Positions 25,384 through 34,172 of a stretch of DNA of 64,000 bases are shown piece by piece (position 1 is the stretch's first letter; each line of letters begins with the position of its first letter). Under the pieces are notes generated by a model. The model worked only from the letters and a program-made list of their open reading frames with translations. It made no database searches and had not been told where the DNA came from. The translations under genes were made by a program, and so were the position numbers. The DNA lies in the NCBI RefSeq assembly GCF_050789285.1, contig NZ_JBOUVX010000002.1, forward strand, positions 806,001 to 870,000, given 5' to 3'. This DNA is from CAVPWP01 sp050789285 (GTDB lineage Bacteria > Pseudomonadota > Alphaproteobacteria > Rhodobacterales > Rhodobacteraceae).

Positions 25384-26671
25384 CGGGCGCGGGCACGGGC
25401 CGGTCTTCCGACAGCGTGTAAGCCGCGCGCAGCAGCGCCGCCGCCCGGTCGGCCGAAGTCGCGTCAGCGGCGTGGACCATGCCCAGCGGCCGGTCCGGAC
25501 CGGCCTCGGCCCCGATCGGCAGAAGTGCCGTGAACCCGACCCTGGGGTCTACCGCATCGCTTGCCTTCCGCCGGCCGCCGCCAAGCTCGACCACGGCCAG
25601 ACCGACGTCACGCGTAGCGACCTTCGCGACGGTGCCCGCGCCATCGGACGCAACCGGCCGCACAACAGGGGCGGCAGGCAGGTGGTCGTGGAAGCGCTCG
25701 ACGAAATCCGCCGGTCCGCCCAGTTCGGCGACCATGCGGCCGAAGACCTCGGCCGCCGCGCCCGAGGCGAGCGTCTGCCGCGCCTTTTCGGTTCCCTGGT
25801 CTGGTCCCGCGGCCAGCCCCGAAAGTGCCAGCATCTCGCCCGCCAGCGCCAGCGTGACGGTCTCGAGCCGCGCGTCCCGCGCCTCACCCGTCAGGAAGGC
25901 GACGGCGTTTGCGACCTCGACGGCATTGCCCGCCGCACTGGCCAGCGGCTCGTTCATGTCGGTGACAAGCGCCGCGCAGGGCAGGCCCGCGGCCTGCGCG
26001 ACCCCGGTCAGGCTTTCGGCAAGCTCGCGGGCCCGCTCGGGCGCGTCCATGAAGGCGCCGTTGCCGCATTTGACATCGAGGACCAGCGACTGAAGCCCCG
26101 CCGCCAGCTTCTTCGACAGGATCGACGCGGTGATGAGCGGCACGGATTCCACCGTCGCCGTCACGTCGCGGATGCCGTAAAGCCGCTTGTCGGCCGGGGC
26201 CAGCGTCGCCGTCTGCCCGATGATCGCGCAGCCCGCCGCCCGGACCGTGCGCCGGAAAAGCGCCGTGTCGGGCTGCGAGGCGTAGCCCGGGATCGCGTCC
26301 ATCTTGTCCAGCGTCCCGCCCGTATGGCCAAGCCCGCGCCCCGAGATCATCGGCACATAGGCCCCCGCGGCCGCGACGATCGGCGCCAGCATGAGCGAGA
26401 CATTGTCTCCGACGCCGCCGGTGGAATGCTTGTCGGTTACCGGACCCGGCAGGTCCGACCAGTCGAGAACCTCGCCCGAATCCCGAAGCGCGCGCGTGAA
26501 AGCCGCCGCCTCGTCGCGGGTCATGCCCCGAAAGAACACGGCCATGGCGAAGGCGGCAATCTGCCCTTCGCTGGCGCTGTCGGTGGTGATGCCCCGGGCG
26601 ACGAAGGCCAGTTCGTCCTGGTCCAGCGTCCCGCCGTCGCGCTTCTTGCGAATGATCTCGGCCATCAGCAT
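25361..26671 (-). CDS. deoA: thymidine phosphorylase
   Basis: 436 residues, full family length. DKHSTGGVGDNVSLMLAP (about 80-97) is the nucleoside phosphorylase signature with the phosphate-binding residues; SGRGLGHTGGTLDKM and LVLDVKCGNGAFM follow as expected. The enzyme splits thymidine with phosphate into thymine and deoxyribose-1-phosphate in the cytosol. GGAGGA lies seven bases upstream of the ATG at 26671. It follows pfkB-like kinase and dtd in the same direction, 48 bases after dtd. Confidence 0.93.
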   Translation of the reverse strand: MLMAEIIRKKRDGGTLDQDELAFVARGITTDSASEGQIAAFAMAVFFRGMTRDEAAAFTRALRDSGEVLDWSDLPGPVTDKHSTGGVGDNVSLMLAPIVAAAGAYVPMISGRGLGHTGGTLDKMDAIPGYASQPDTALFRRTVRAAGCAIIGQTATLAPADKRLYGIRDVTATVESVPLITASILSKKLAAGLQSLVLDVKCGNGAFMDAPERARELAESLTGVAQAAGLPCAALVTDMNEPLASAAGNAVEVANAVAFLTGEARDARLETVTLALAGEMLALSGLAAGPDQGTEKARQTLASGAAAEVFGRMVAELGGPADFVERFHDHLPAAPVVRPVASDGAGTVAKVATRDVGLAVVELGGGRRKASDAVDPRVGFTALLPIGAEAGPDRPLGMVHAADATSADRAAALLRAAYTLSEDRPVPAPVIRERIA

Positions 26672-26719
26672 GGGTCGTCCTCCTTCCCACTGGCCCGCCG
26701 GCCGGCCGCGTGCCCGCCG

Positions 26720-27175
26720 TCAGGCTTTGCGCCAGGTCTCGGTGTCGAGCATGATCGTCACCGGGCCGTCATTGATCAGACTCACCGCCATCTCGGCACC
26801 GAAGCGGCCGGTCTGCACCGCAATCCCGAGGTCCCGAAGGGCGGCGCACAAGCGGTCGTAAAGCCGTGCGCCCGTCTCGGGCTCGGCCGCGGTGGAAAAA
26901 CCCGGCCGGTTTCCGCGCGAGGTGTCGGCGGCCAGCGTGAACTGGCTGATCGCCAGAACCGATCCACCGATGTCACCGATGGCAAGGTTCATGCGACCCT
27001 CGGCATCGCGGAAGACCCGCAGCTTCGCGATCTTTGCGGCCATCAGGTCGGCCTCGGCCTCGGTATCGCCGCGCATCGCGCAGACAAGCACCATGAACCC
27101 CGGGCCGACCGCGCCCACGGTCTCGCCCGCGATTGCGACCTCGGCGCGGGTGACGCGCTGGACGACCGCGCGCAT
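26720..27175 (-). CDS. dtd: D-aminoacyl-tRNA deacylase
   Basis: 151 residues, complete. The two active-site motifs are visible: SQFTLAAD (about 77-84) with the catalytic Thr, and the NDGPVT variant of the C-terminal Gly-Pro motif (about 135-140) used for chiral proofreading. It removes D-amino acids from mischarged tRNA. It starts four bases after the stop of the PfkB-family kinase, so the two are likely cotranscribed. Confidence 0.93.
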   Translation of the reverse strand: MRAVVQRVTRAEVAIAGETVGAVGPGFMVLVCAMRGDTEAEADLMAAKIAKLRVFRDAEGRMNLAIGDIGGSVLAISQFTLAADTSRGNRPGFSTAAEPETGARLYDRLCAALRDLGIAVQTGRFGAEMAVSLINDGPVTIMLDTETWRKA

Positions 27176-27179
27176 GCCC

Positions 27180-28100
27180 CTAAAGCTCGTCTGCCCAGGG
27201 CGGGTTCGCGCCGGCCCGGCTGACCGTCACCGCCGCGGCACGTGCGCCAAGGGTCAGGGCGGCGCGGATCGCCGCGTCGGACAGCGTGGCCACAGCGCCC
27301 TTGGCCAGGACCCCCGCCGCGTCGAGCGAGGCAAGAAGCCCCGCGTTGAACGTGTCGCCCGCGCCGACCGTGTCGACGACCGTCGCGCGTTCGGCCGCCA
27401 CGTCGATCCGCCGCCCGGGGGCATAGCCGCTGACGCCCTCGGCCCCGCGCGTGATGCAGACAAGCCGCGGTCCCCGCGCAAGCAGCGCCGTGGCCTGCGC
27501 ATCGGTGTCCCCGGCGCCCTCAAGCCAGTGCAGGTCCTCGTCGCTGAGCTTCACGATATCGGCGGCCGCGATCATCCGGGCGATCCGGGCGCGATAGGCG
27601 GCCTCGTCCCGGATGAAGCCGGGGCGGATGTTGGGGTCGATCATGATGACGCGGGACGGCGCCTCGCGCAGCAGCAGCGCCTCGTAGGCGCGCGCGCAGG
27701 GTTCCACCACAAGGCTGATCCCGCCAAAGAAAAGCGCGCCCACCTCGTCCTGCAGATCGGGCAGATCCTCGGGCGACAGCATGCGCCCTGCGGTGTTCTC
27801 GTCATAGAAGGCGTAGCTGGCGTGGCCGTTCACCAGCCGGACAAAGGCCAGCGTCGTCGGCCGGTCGCTGCGCACCGCAAGCCTCGATGACACGCTGCTG
27901 TCCGACAGCGTCCGGGCCAGAAGATCGCCGAAGAGGTCGGTCGAGATCCCGCTGAAGAATCCGGTCGGCCGACCCAGGCGGCCAAGCGCGATGGCGGTGT
28001 TGAACACGGCGCCGCCCGCATGGGGGGCGAAAGCGTCCTCGCCCGCCTCGGTCCGACGCGGAAGCATGTCGATCAGCGCTTCGCCGCAGCACAGGATCAT
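27180..28100 (-). CDS. PfkB-family sugar kinase (fructokinase-like)
   Basis: 306 residues. The N-terminal CCGEALIDM and GGAVFNTAIALGRLG (about 29-43) motifs bind the sugar, and the C-terminal DTVGAGDTFNAGLLASLD (about 241-258) holds the catalytic Asp and anion hole of ribokinase-type kinases. It phosphorylates a sugar with ATP. The Ile-Asp-Met-Leu start and overall pattern resemble fructokinases, but the substrate is inference. The first gene of a pfkB-dtd-deoA run, 90 bases downstream of the zinc-ribbon protein. Confidence 0.85.
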   Translation of the reverse strand: MILCCGEALIDMLPRRTEAGEDAFAPHAGGAVFNTAIALGRLGRPTGFFSGISTDLFGDLLARTLSDSSVSSRLAVRSDRPTTLAFVRLVNGHASYAFYDENTAGRMLSPEDLPDLQDEVGALFFGGISLVVEPCARAYEALLLREAPSRVIMIDPNIRPGFIRDEAAYRARIARMIAAADIVKLSDEDLHWLEGAGDTDAQATALLARGPRLVCITRGAEGVSGYAPGRRIDVAAERATVVDTVGAGDTFNAGLLASLDAAGVLAKGAVATLSDAAIRAALTLGARAAAVTVSRAGANPPWADEL

Positions 28101-28190
28101 GACTGTCCCTTTCCCTGGTCCGGCCGAGTAGCACGGCGCCCGCGAGTCATGTCAAGGCAAAGCGGCCTGCCCGGTGCGACGAAGCCGGCC

Positions 28191-29330
28191 TCAGAATCCC
28201 GACGGGTCGAAGCCGCCTTCCTGGAGCGCCATGAAATAGCCGATCGCGGCGGCCACGATCGCCCCGACGATCAGGGCAAAGGCGATCTTCCAGGCCGAAT
28301 AGGGCCGCTCGCCCGCGACCTGTCCGCTGCGCCCGTTCACCGCGATGCGATAGGTCTTGCCGCGATACTTGTAGGCCGCCATCCAGACCGGCAGGAGGAT
28401 ATGCTTGAAGGTGACGTCGCCGATCTGCGTCTCGACCGCCTGCACCTGCTGCACGTCGCCCCCGATGTCGAACTTCACGTCCCGTTCGATCACCCGGTCC
28501 ATGACCTCGCGCGCCTCGACGAAGGCATCGTCAAGCTGCACCGAGTATCCCTCGGCCCGGAAACCGGCCAGGAATTCGGGTCGATAGGGCTCGAGTGAGG
28601 ACAGATCCCATGCCCCGAGCGCGTTGCGGAACGGGGCCGGAAGGGACCGTGAGGCCACCACCAGCACGTCGTCGAAAAACCGCGCAACCTGACCCGAGGC
28701 CGGCGTCCAGCGCACCTTGCGGACGCTTTGCGTGGTCCGCTTGCCGTTGATCACGACCTGCCGGCTTTCGTGGTAGACGGTTCCGCGCTGGCCGCGATAG
28801 CGGCTTCGGGTGTCGGCGTCGAAGGTCCAGTACGGCAGGTAGAGCCCGTTCATGCGGCGGCCCCGGCGCGCGTATTGCTGAAGTCCGCCCGGCGCGAACC
28901 ACAGGTTGCCCAGCCACTTGCCAACCGCGGCCCGCGCCTCGTCCTCGGTCAAGGCGAAGGGCAGAAGGCCCTTGGGCTTGATGTGGCGATGGACGCCGGT
29001 GTCGGTGACGACCGGCGTCGCGCAGAACGGACATTCGGCGGCATGGACCGCGTTGTCGAATTCGACCTGTGCGCCGCAGTTCGGACAGCTCAGGACGCGG
29101 GTTTCCTCGATCTCGGTCTGGGGCAGCAGGTTCGCCAGCGCCGCCTTGAAATCAAGTTCGCGCAGCGCGCGGCGTGCGCTTCCGCCGCCCAGGATCGGTT
29201 CGGTGTTCCCGCAGTGGTCGCAGACAAGCTGCACGCCGGCGGGGTCGAAGCGCATGGCCGACCCGCAGGTCTGGCAGGGATAGCGATGCTCTTCGACGGC
29301 CTCGGTCGTGGCGCGCTCGGGCTCGGTCAT
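28191..29330 (-). CDS. double zinc-ribbon membrane protein (YdjG-like)
   Basis: 379 residues. Two four-Cys zinc ribbons lie at the N-terminus: CQTCGS...CDHCGN (about 19-41) and CPNCGA...CPFCAT (about 82-104). A large mid region follows with YLPYWTFDADTRSRYRG and a conserved HILLPVWMAAYKYRGKTYR (about 310-328), then one C-terminal membrane helix (WKIAFALIVGAIVAAAIGYF, about 346-365). The layout resembles YdjG of Bacillus, encoded next to the SPFH protein YdjI. Such proteins are often misnamed TFIIB-like or PriA-like. Here it closes the XpaC-TelA-DUF2927-SPFH-b561 cluster. Function unknown; a membrane adaptor is inference. Confidence 0.75.
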   Translation of the reverse strand: MTEPERATTEAVEEHRYPCQTCGSAMRFDPAGVQLVCDHCGNTEPILGGGSARRALRELDFKAALANLLPQTEIEETRVLSCPNCGAQVEFDNAVHAAECPFCATPVVTDTGVHRHIKPKGLLPFALTEDEARAAVGKWLGNLWFAPGGLQQYARRGRRMNGLYLPYWTFDADTRSRYRGQRGTVYHESRQVVINGKRTTQSVRKVRWTPASGQVARFFDDVLVVASRSLPAPFRNALGAWDLSSLEPYRPEFLAGFRAEGYSVQLDDAFVEAREVMDRVIERDVKFDIGGDVQQVQAVETQIGDVTFKHILLPVWMAAYKYRGKTYRIAVNGRSGQVAGERPYSAWKIAFALIVGAIVAAAIGYFMALQEGGFDPSGF

Positions 29331-29354
29331 GGCATCAGCGCCCCCTCGGCCCGA

Positions 29355-29843
29355 TCACGCCTCGGGGCGGAGCATCCGACGCATGGTGCCGTCGCGGGCG
29401 ACCGCCTCGTGCAGGATCGCCACCAGCACGTGGCCCACCACGACCAGCATCAGCAGATTGCCCGCGACCGCAAGCACCTCTCCCACGTCCCGAATGCCGC
29501 CGTACCAGGCCACGGCGCCGCCAAGCGGCACCATCACCATCAGCACGTAGATCAGCCGGTGCCCCCACGTGGCCGCCGCCGCCAGCGCAGCCGAGGTCCC
29601 CTCGGCGGGGCCGGGCGCGCCACGCGCGAGGCGCACCGCGATCCGCACAAGGACAAGCGCAAGGACAGTCCCGCCCAGCCAGACATGCAACGTGTTGCCC
29701 TCGATCCCTGACGCACCGCGTTCGACGCGGTCGCGCAGGGCGTCGCCCATGCCATCGCTTGCGAAATAGGCGGCGAAGATCAGGACCGCGACCAGCCAGT
29801 GCAGGCCGATCTGAAGGGCCGAGTAACCAGAGCGTCGGGACAT
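29355..29843 (-). CDS. cytochrome b561
   Basis: 162 residues with four membrane helices. Heme-ligand candidates are present in the expected places: LQIGLHWLVAVLIF (helix 1, His), NTLHVWLGGTVLALVLVRIA (helix 2, His), and VVVGHVLVAILHEAV (helix 4, two His). GGAGGG seven bases upstream fixes the ATG at 29843. The family carries electrons between the quinone pool and small partners at the inner membrane. It lies 25 bases from the SPFH gene and 24 from the zinc-ribbon gene, so it is embedded in that operon, which is unusual for a stand-alone b561. Confidence 0.87.
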   Translation of the reverse strand: MSRRSGYSALQIGLHWLVAVLIFAAYFASDGMGDALRDRVERGASGIEGNTLHVWLGGTVLALVLVRIAVRLARGAPGPAEGTSAALAAAATWGHRLIYVLMVMVPLGGAVAWYGGIRDVGEVLAVAGNLLMLVVVGHVLVAILHEAVARDGTMRRMLRPEA

Positions 29844-29868
29844 GATGCCCTCCTTTGCTGACGGACCG

Positions 29869-30978
29869 CTACGCGCCCGGAGGCGGCGGTGGCAGAACGG
29901 TGAAAAGCTGCGCAAGCTCGGCGACGTCCTCGGCCCGCTTCCAGCCGTCCTGGCCGGGGGTCCAGACGAAGCTGTCGCGCGTCAACTGCCCGTCGACCGC
30001 CATGCGCCCCATCGACGCCTTCGAGAAGGGTCCCTTCGTCTCACCGTTCTCGGCCACGTGCCAGACATGCTCGACCGGTGGTGGCGGCGGCGGCGCGGCT
30101 GCGCCCGACGCCGGGCCAGCGCCCCAGGGGCCTTGCCGCGCCATCTGCGCCCCCATCGCCATGCCCATCCCCGCGCCGACGCCCGCGGCCATGGCGCCGC
30201 CGGCCGCGCCACCGGCCTGGGTCATCGCCTCGGCCGCGCTGAACTGGGTGTACTTGCCCAGATCGCCCACGACCCCCATCGACGTCCGCTTGTCGAGCGC
30301 GGCCTCGACCGCCGGAGGAAGCGAGATGTTCTCGACGTAAAGCTCGGGCACGGTCAGGCCGTAGGCGGCGATTGGCCCGGAAATCTCCTGTGCCACGAGC
30401 TTGCCCAGCTCGGCCGTGTTCGCCGCCATGTCGAGAACCGGAATGCCCGCGGCCGCGATCGAACGGCTGAATTCCTGCACGATGATGTTGCGGATCTGGA
30501 AGCTGATCTCGTCCATCGTGAACTCGCCGTCGGTGCCCACGATCTCGGTCAGGAACAGGCCCGGATCGGTCACGCGCACCGAGTAGGTGCCGAAGGCGCG
30601 GATGCGGGTCGGCCCGAACTCGGGGTCGCGCAGGATCACCGGGTTCTTCGTGCCCCACTTGAGGTCCGTGAACCGCCGCGTGGCGACGAAGTAGATCTCG
30701 GACTTGAACGGCGACCGGAAGCCATGGTCCCAGTGGTTGAGGGTGGTCAGGATCGGCATGTTGTTGGTCTCGAGGAAGTAGAGGCCGGGGGTGAAGACGT
30801 CGGCCAGCTGTCCTTCATGGACGAAGACCGCGGCCTGGCCTTCGCGCACGGTCAGCTTCGCGCCGTACTTGATCGCGTGGCCCTCGCGCTCGAACCGCCA
30901 GACCATCGTGTCGCGGGTGTCGTCCACCCAGTGAATGACGTCGATGAATTCGCCGCTCAGGAAATCGAAGATGCCCAT
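29869..30978 (-). CDS. SPFH-domain protein with C-terminal GYF-like domain (YdjI-like)
   Basis: 369 residues. MGIFDFLSGEFIDVI is the typical start of the YdjI/virion-core-like SPFH family; the SPFH domain runs to about 245 and includes FGTYSVRVTDPGLFL. A Gly/Ala/Met-rich linker (about 248-300) leads to a 50-residue GYF_2-like domain, VWHVAENGETKGPFS to DGWKRAEDV. In B. subtilis YdjI is encoded in one operon with YdjG. SPFH proteins oligomerise on membranes; the GYF-like tail may bind proline-rich partners. The ATG at 30978 is chosen because homologues begin MGIFDF. Confidence 0.8.
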   Translation of the reverse strand: MGIFDFLSGEFIDVIHWVDDTRDTMVWRFEREGHAIKYGAKLTVREGQAAVFVHEGQLADVFTPGLYFLETNNMPILTTLNHWDHGFRSPFKSEIYFVATRRFTDLKWGTKNPVILRDPEFGPTRIRAFGTYSVRVTDPGLFLTEIVGTDGEFTMDEISFQIRNIIVQEFSRSIAAAGIPVLDMAANTAELGKLVAQEISGPIAAYGLTVPELYVENISLPPAVEAALDKRTSMGVVGDLGKYTQFSAAEAMTQAGGAAGGAMAAGVGAGMGMAMGAQMARQGPWGAGPASGAAAPPPPPPVEHVWHVAENGETKGPFSKASMGRMAVDGQLTRDSFVWTPGQDGWKRAEDVAELAQLFTVLPPPPPGA

Positions 30979-31086
30979 CGTCTGTCGCACCCCTTGGATC
31001 GTGACATGAAACTGCGTGGTGAAGTCTACCTCATGCGGCCCGCAAGGCCATGGCGGAATCCGCCCGCCCCGGCGGCGCGTCGCTGG

Positions 31087-32049
31087 TCAGCTCGTGCCTC
31101 CTGCCAGTTCGGCCGCCATCTGGTCGATGATCGGGCGCGCTTCGTCCGCCGACATCCCCGGCCGCAGCCGCTTGTCGAAGAGCATCTTCAGAAGCATCTC
31201 GTCATGCGTCGTCAGAAGCCCGAATTCCTCGTCGTCGTTGAAGATCGAGGGCCGCGCGAACGGGCTGTCGTTGGCAAGGCCAAGCCCTTGGGCCAGTTCC
31301 TCGTGGATGCAGGACAGGCGGAACAGGTCGGGATGCTCGGCCCGTATCACCGCGACAGCCTTGGTATAGACCCCGTCGTTCTGCGGGTCCCAGGCGAACA
31401 CAAGGCAGTAGGACGACCGTGGCAGGTTCTCGACCGTCGCCACGGCAGTGTCGTCGAGGCGCGGGATGATGCGGCGAAGTTCCGGCCCGATCTCGCGCCG
31501 TTCGTCCTCGTAAAGGACAAAGACATGGAAGTTGCCGCCTGACGAGACCTGCCGGATCGGATGGCCGGTGACACGTGCAAGGCGGTCGGCATACTCGGCG
31601 ATCGCCTGACCGTCGCGCGCGCGCGTCTCAAGGTCGACGGCGCGGCCGAAGGTCACCTCCATCCGGACCGGGCCTTCCCAGCGGTGCAGCAGGCTTTCGG
31701 TCTCCTTCTGGACAAGCTGGCCGCCGACGCTGGAGTACTCTTCGAAAAAGGCGATCTGGCGGAAGTTGCGCGCAAGATCGGTGTCGGTGAACGGGGCGTC
31801 GGTGCCGCCGCTGTCGGTGCGCAGCAGGCCGCGGTCGAGCAGCCCGGCCTGAACCCGCGCGTAATAGCCTTCCAGGGCGATGCTTTCCTCGGACCGCGTC
31901 GCGGGTTCGGGCCCCGGGGCGGCGTCCGGGGGCGGCGCGGCCATTCCCTGGGGCGGGGCGGCCATGTCGCAGCCGGCAAGACCGGCCCAAAGGACCGCCG
32001 CCGCCGCGAGGCGGGCCAGCGCGCCGATCGTTTTCGTCTTCGGGGTCAG
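31087..32049 (-). CDS. DUF2927 lipoprotein, probable CTG start
   Basis: About 320 residues. Right after TPKTKTIGALARLAAAAVLW comes a lipobox, AGLAGC, so it is a predicted lipoprotein. The mature part fits DUF2927: a conserved segment around FHVFVLYEDERRE, then LSCIHEELAQGLGLANDS (about 248-265), where HEELAQ resembles a zincin-like helix. No ATG, GTG or TTG lies in this frame between the TelA region and the signal peptide. A CTG at 32049 overlapping the TelA stop (CTGA) is the best start; ATC at 32052 is the alternative. Translation is probably coupled to TelA. Confidence 0.68.
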   Translation of the reverse strand: MTPKTKTIGALARLAAAAVLWAGLAGCDMAAPPQGMAAPPPDAAPGPEPATRSEESIALEGYYARVQAGLLDRGLLRTDSGGTDAPFTDTDLARNFRQIAFFEEYSSVGGQLVQKETESLLHRWEGPVRMEVTFGRAVDLETRARDGQAIAEYADRLARVTGHPIRQVSSGGNFHVFVLYEDERREIGPELRRIIPRLDDTAVATVENLPRSSYCLVFAWDPQNDGVYTKAVAVIRAEHPDLFRLSCIHEELAQGLGLANDSPFARPSIFNDDEEFGLLTTHDEMLLKMLFDKRLRPGMSADEARPIIDQMAAELAGGTS

Positions 32050-33233
32050 GATATGCTCTCGCCTGCGTTGGTGCCCACCTTGTCGCCGCGCGCCTTGGCC
32101 GCCGCAAGGGTCGACTTGAGCTCGGCCTCCATCTTCTTCAGCTCGACCTCGGCCTGCGCCCGCTTGGCCTTGCCCGCATCGGCGATGGCAAGGCTTTCCT
32201 CGATCGTGGCGATCAACTCGGCATTTGCGCTTTTGACGGCCTCGATGTCGAAGACGCCGCGCTCCATTTCCTGACGCACGGTCCTGTTGGCCTCGCGCAG
32301 GTTCTTGGCATTCGCGGTCAGAAGCTCGTTCGTCAGGTCGTTGGCGTCGCGCACGGCTTTTGCGGCCTCCGACGACCGCTGGATCGTCACCGCCTGCGCC
32401 AGTTGCGTCTCCCACAGCGGGACGGTGTTGACGAGCGTCGAGTTGATCTTGGTCACAAGGCTCTTGTCGTTCTCCTGCACCAGCCGGATCGACGGCAGCG
32501 ACTGCATCGTGACCTGCCGCGTGAGCTTGAGGTCATGAACCCGCCGTTCCAGATCGTCACGCGCGGCGCGCAGGTCGCGCAGTTCCTGCGCCTTCATCAC
32601 GCCCTGGTCCTCGGGCGCGGCGTCGACCTCGGCCTGCTTGGCGGGAATGTCGTTGTGGTCCAGAAGCGCGATCTTCCGCTCGCCCGCGGCGATGTAGAGC
32701 GCAAGCTGGTCGTAGAAGTTGAGCGTGCGGTCATAAAGGATGTCGAGCGACTTGATGTCCTTCAGAAGCTTGTGCTCGTGCTGAAGAAGGTTGTCGGTGA
32801 TCTTGTCGATCTGGCCCTGCACGTCCTCGAATTTCGCCACGAACTGCGCCATGGGCGCGGCGCGGCCGATCAACCGTTCCCACCATGACCGCTTGCGCCG
32901 TACGTCAAGCTCGGAGACCGAGAAGCCGCGGATGGTCGAGACGATCTCGCGCAGGGAATCTCCGGCCGGGCCGACGTCCTTGTTGCGCACGTCCGCCAGC
33001 ATCGCCTGACTGATTTCCTGAAGTTCGGCCTGGGCCGAGGATCCGAACGAGACGATCGAGTTGGTGTTCGACATGTCGATCTCGGCCATGCGCCGCTCGA
33101 TCTCGGCCTGAAGTCCCGGGTCGGCGGCCTCGTAGGGCACGACCTCGGGCACCGGGGCGGCCAACTCGACCTTCGTCACCTCGTCGAGCATTGCGATCGT
33201 CTTTTCGGCCTGCTGGCGGACGCTGTCGGACAT
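32046..33233 (-). CDS. telA: TelA/YaaN-family toxic anion resistance protein
   Basis: 395 residues, soluble, mostly alpha-helical with long coiled-coil stretches (about 150-190 and 330-385). Family hallmarks include SLREIVSTIRGFS (about 93-105), a WWERLIGR segment near 117 and the central LPSIRLVQENDKSLVTKI. The family name comes from plasmid tellurite resistance, but most chromosomal members have no proven role. In B. subtilis the homologue YaaN is encoded directly after XpaC, and the same order is found here (33-base gap). Tellurite resistance is not claimed. Confidence 0.88.
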   Translation of the reverse strand: MSDSVRQQAEKTIAMLDEVTKVELAAPVPEVVPYEAADPGLQAEIERRMAEIDMSNTNSIVSFGSSAQAELQEISQAMLADVRNKDVGPAGDSLREIVSTIRGFSVSELDVRRKRSWWERLIGRAAPMAQFVAKFEDVQGQIDKITDNLLQHEHKLLKDIKSLDILYDRTLNFYDQLALYIAAGERKIALLDHNDIPAKQAEVDAAPEDQGVMKAQELRDLRAARDDLERRVHDLKLTRQVTMQSLPSIRLVQENDKSLVTKINSTLVNTVPLWETQLAQAVTIQRSSEAAKAVRDANDLTNELLTANAKNLREANRTVRQEMERGVFDIEAVKSANAELIATIEESLAIADAGKAKRAQAEVELKKMEAELKSTLAAAKARGDKVGTNAGESIS

Positions 33234-33266
33234 CTTGAGCTTTTCCCTTTTGCAAATTCGATCGGT

Positions 33267-34172
33267 CTAATCGGTATGAACGCCTTCGCGCTCGAGCCGT
33301 TCGCGCAAGACCTCGATCTCCACGTCGAGGTCGCTGCGGTCGTCAAGAAGCATCTTCTCGGTGCGCGCCGAGAAGGTCTTTTCCAGATCGTCCAGCAGCG
33401 CTTCGTAGTCGGTGCGCGCCTTCTGGTCACGCGTGCGGCCGTAGAGGTCGGCGAACTTCACCGTCGCGTCCTTCGCGCCCAGAAGGTAGACGCCAAGGTA
33501 CTTGCGCGCCCCGGTCAGGTCGCGGGGGTCTTCCTCGACCGTTCGGAACATCGCGCGCGCGGTGCGCTGGAAGCCCTCGACCCGGGTCACGAGCGCGCGG
33601 TCGTTGGTGCGCGCGATCGCCTCGGTCATGGCCTTGAGGTGTTTCTCGGCCTCGTCCACGGCGCGGGCCACGCGGTCGGACTGGAAGCTGTCGATCCCTT
33701 CGATCCCCTTGTCCTTCAGCGGGTCGATCCCGAAGGCAAGGCTGTGCAGGACGGTGCCGAGGATCGCGAAGATCACCGGGCTGAGAAGACTGTCGTTCGC
33801 GGTCAGGCCGGCCACGAACAATCCGGCGCCGGTGAGGACGCTTGCGAAGATCTTGCGCGGGATGGCCGGCCGCTTCGCCACGCGGCGCGCGTCATAGGCT
33901 TCTTCGGCGATCAGGCCCTCGCGGGTGAGCCACGCCGCCAGCATCAGGATGCCGAAGGCCGCAAGATTGATCGCCAGTCCGGTCGGCTCTTGCTGAAACG
34001 CGCGAAGGGCGAGGGGGATCGGCGCAAAGAACAGGATGTTGATCCGGCCGCCGGCCTTTGTCCGTCGCTTCCCGGAAAACGGCGGTTGTCCCGGACCGGA
34101 CTGTCCGGCCCCTGTCTTCGGCACGCGCCCGGCCTTGTCGGGGCTGAACTTGCCGCCATAGCGCTGGGCCAT
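33267..34172 (-). CDS. xpaC: XpaC-family membrane protein
   Basis: 301 residues. A basic N-terminus (about 1-40) is followed by two pairs of hydrophobic segments (about 45-60 and 66-82; 107-122 and 126-142), then a soluble helical domain with LTGARKYLGVYLLGAKDATVK, typical of XpaC proteins (labelled 5-bromo-4-chloroindolyl phosphate hydrolysis from an old screen; no phosphatase motif is visible). The ATG overlaps the stop of the small upstream membrane protein by one base (TAATG). TelA follows, as in the B. subtilis xpaC-yaaN pair. Confidence 0.85.
   Translation of the reverse strand: MAQRYGGKFSPDKAGRVPKTGAGQSGPGQPPFSGKRRTKAGGRINILFFAPIPLALRAFQQEPTGLAINLAAFGILMLAAWLTREGLIAEEAYDARRVAKRPAIPRKIFASVLTGAGLFVAGLTANDSLLSPVIFAILGTVLHSLAFGIDPLKDKGIEGIDSFQSDRVARAVDEAEKHLKAMTEAIARTNDRALVTRVEGFQRTARAMFRTVEEDPRDLTGARKYLGVYLLGAKDATVKFADLYGRTRDQKARTDYEALLDDLEKTFSARTEKMLLDDRSDLDVEIEVLRERLEREGVHTD

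Noticed and set aside
32046..33233. TelA as proof of tellurite resistance
   Set aside because: Chromosomal TelA homologues mostly lack this phenotype; no TerC or TerD gene is present.
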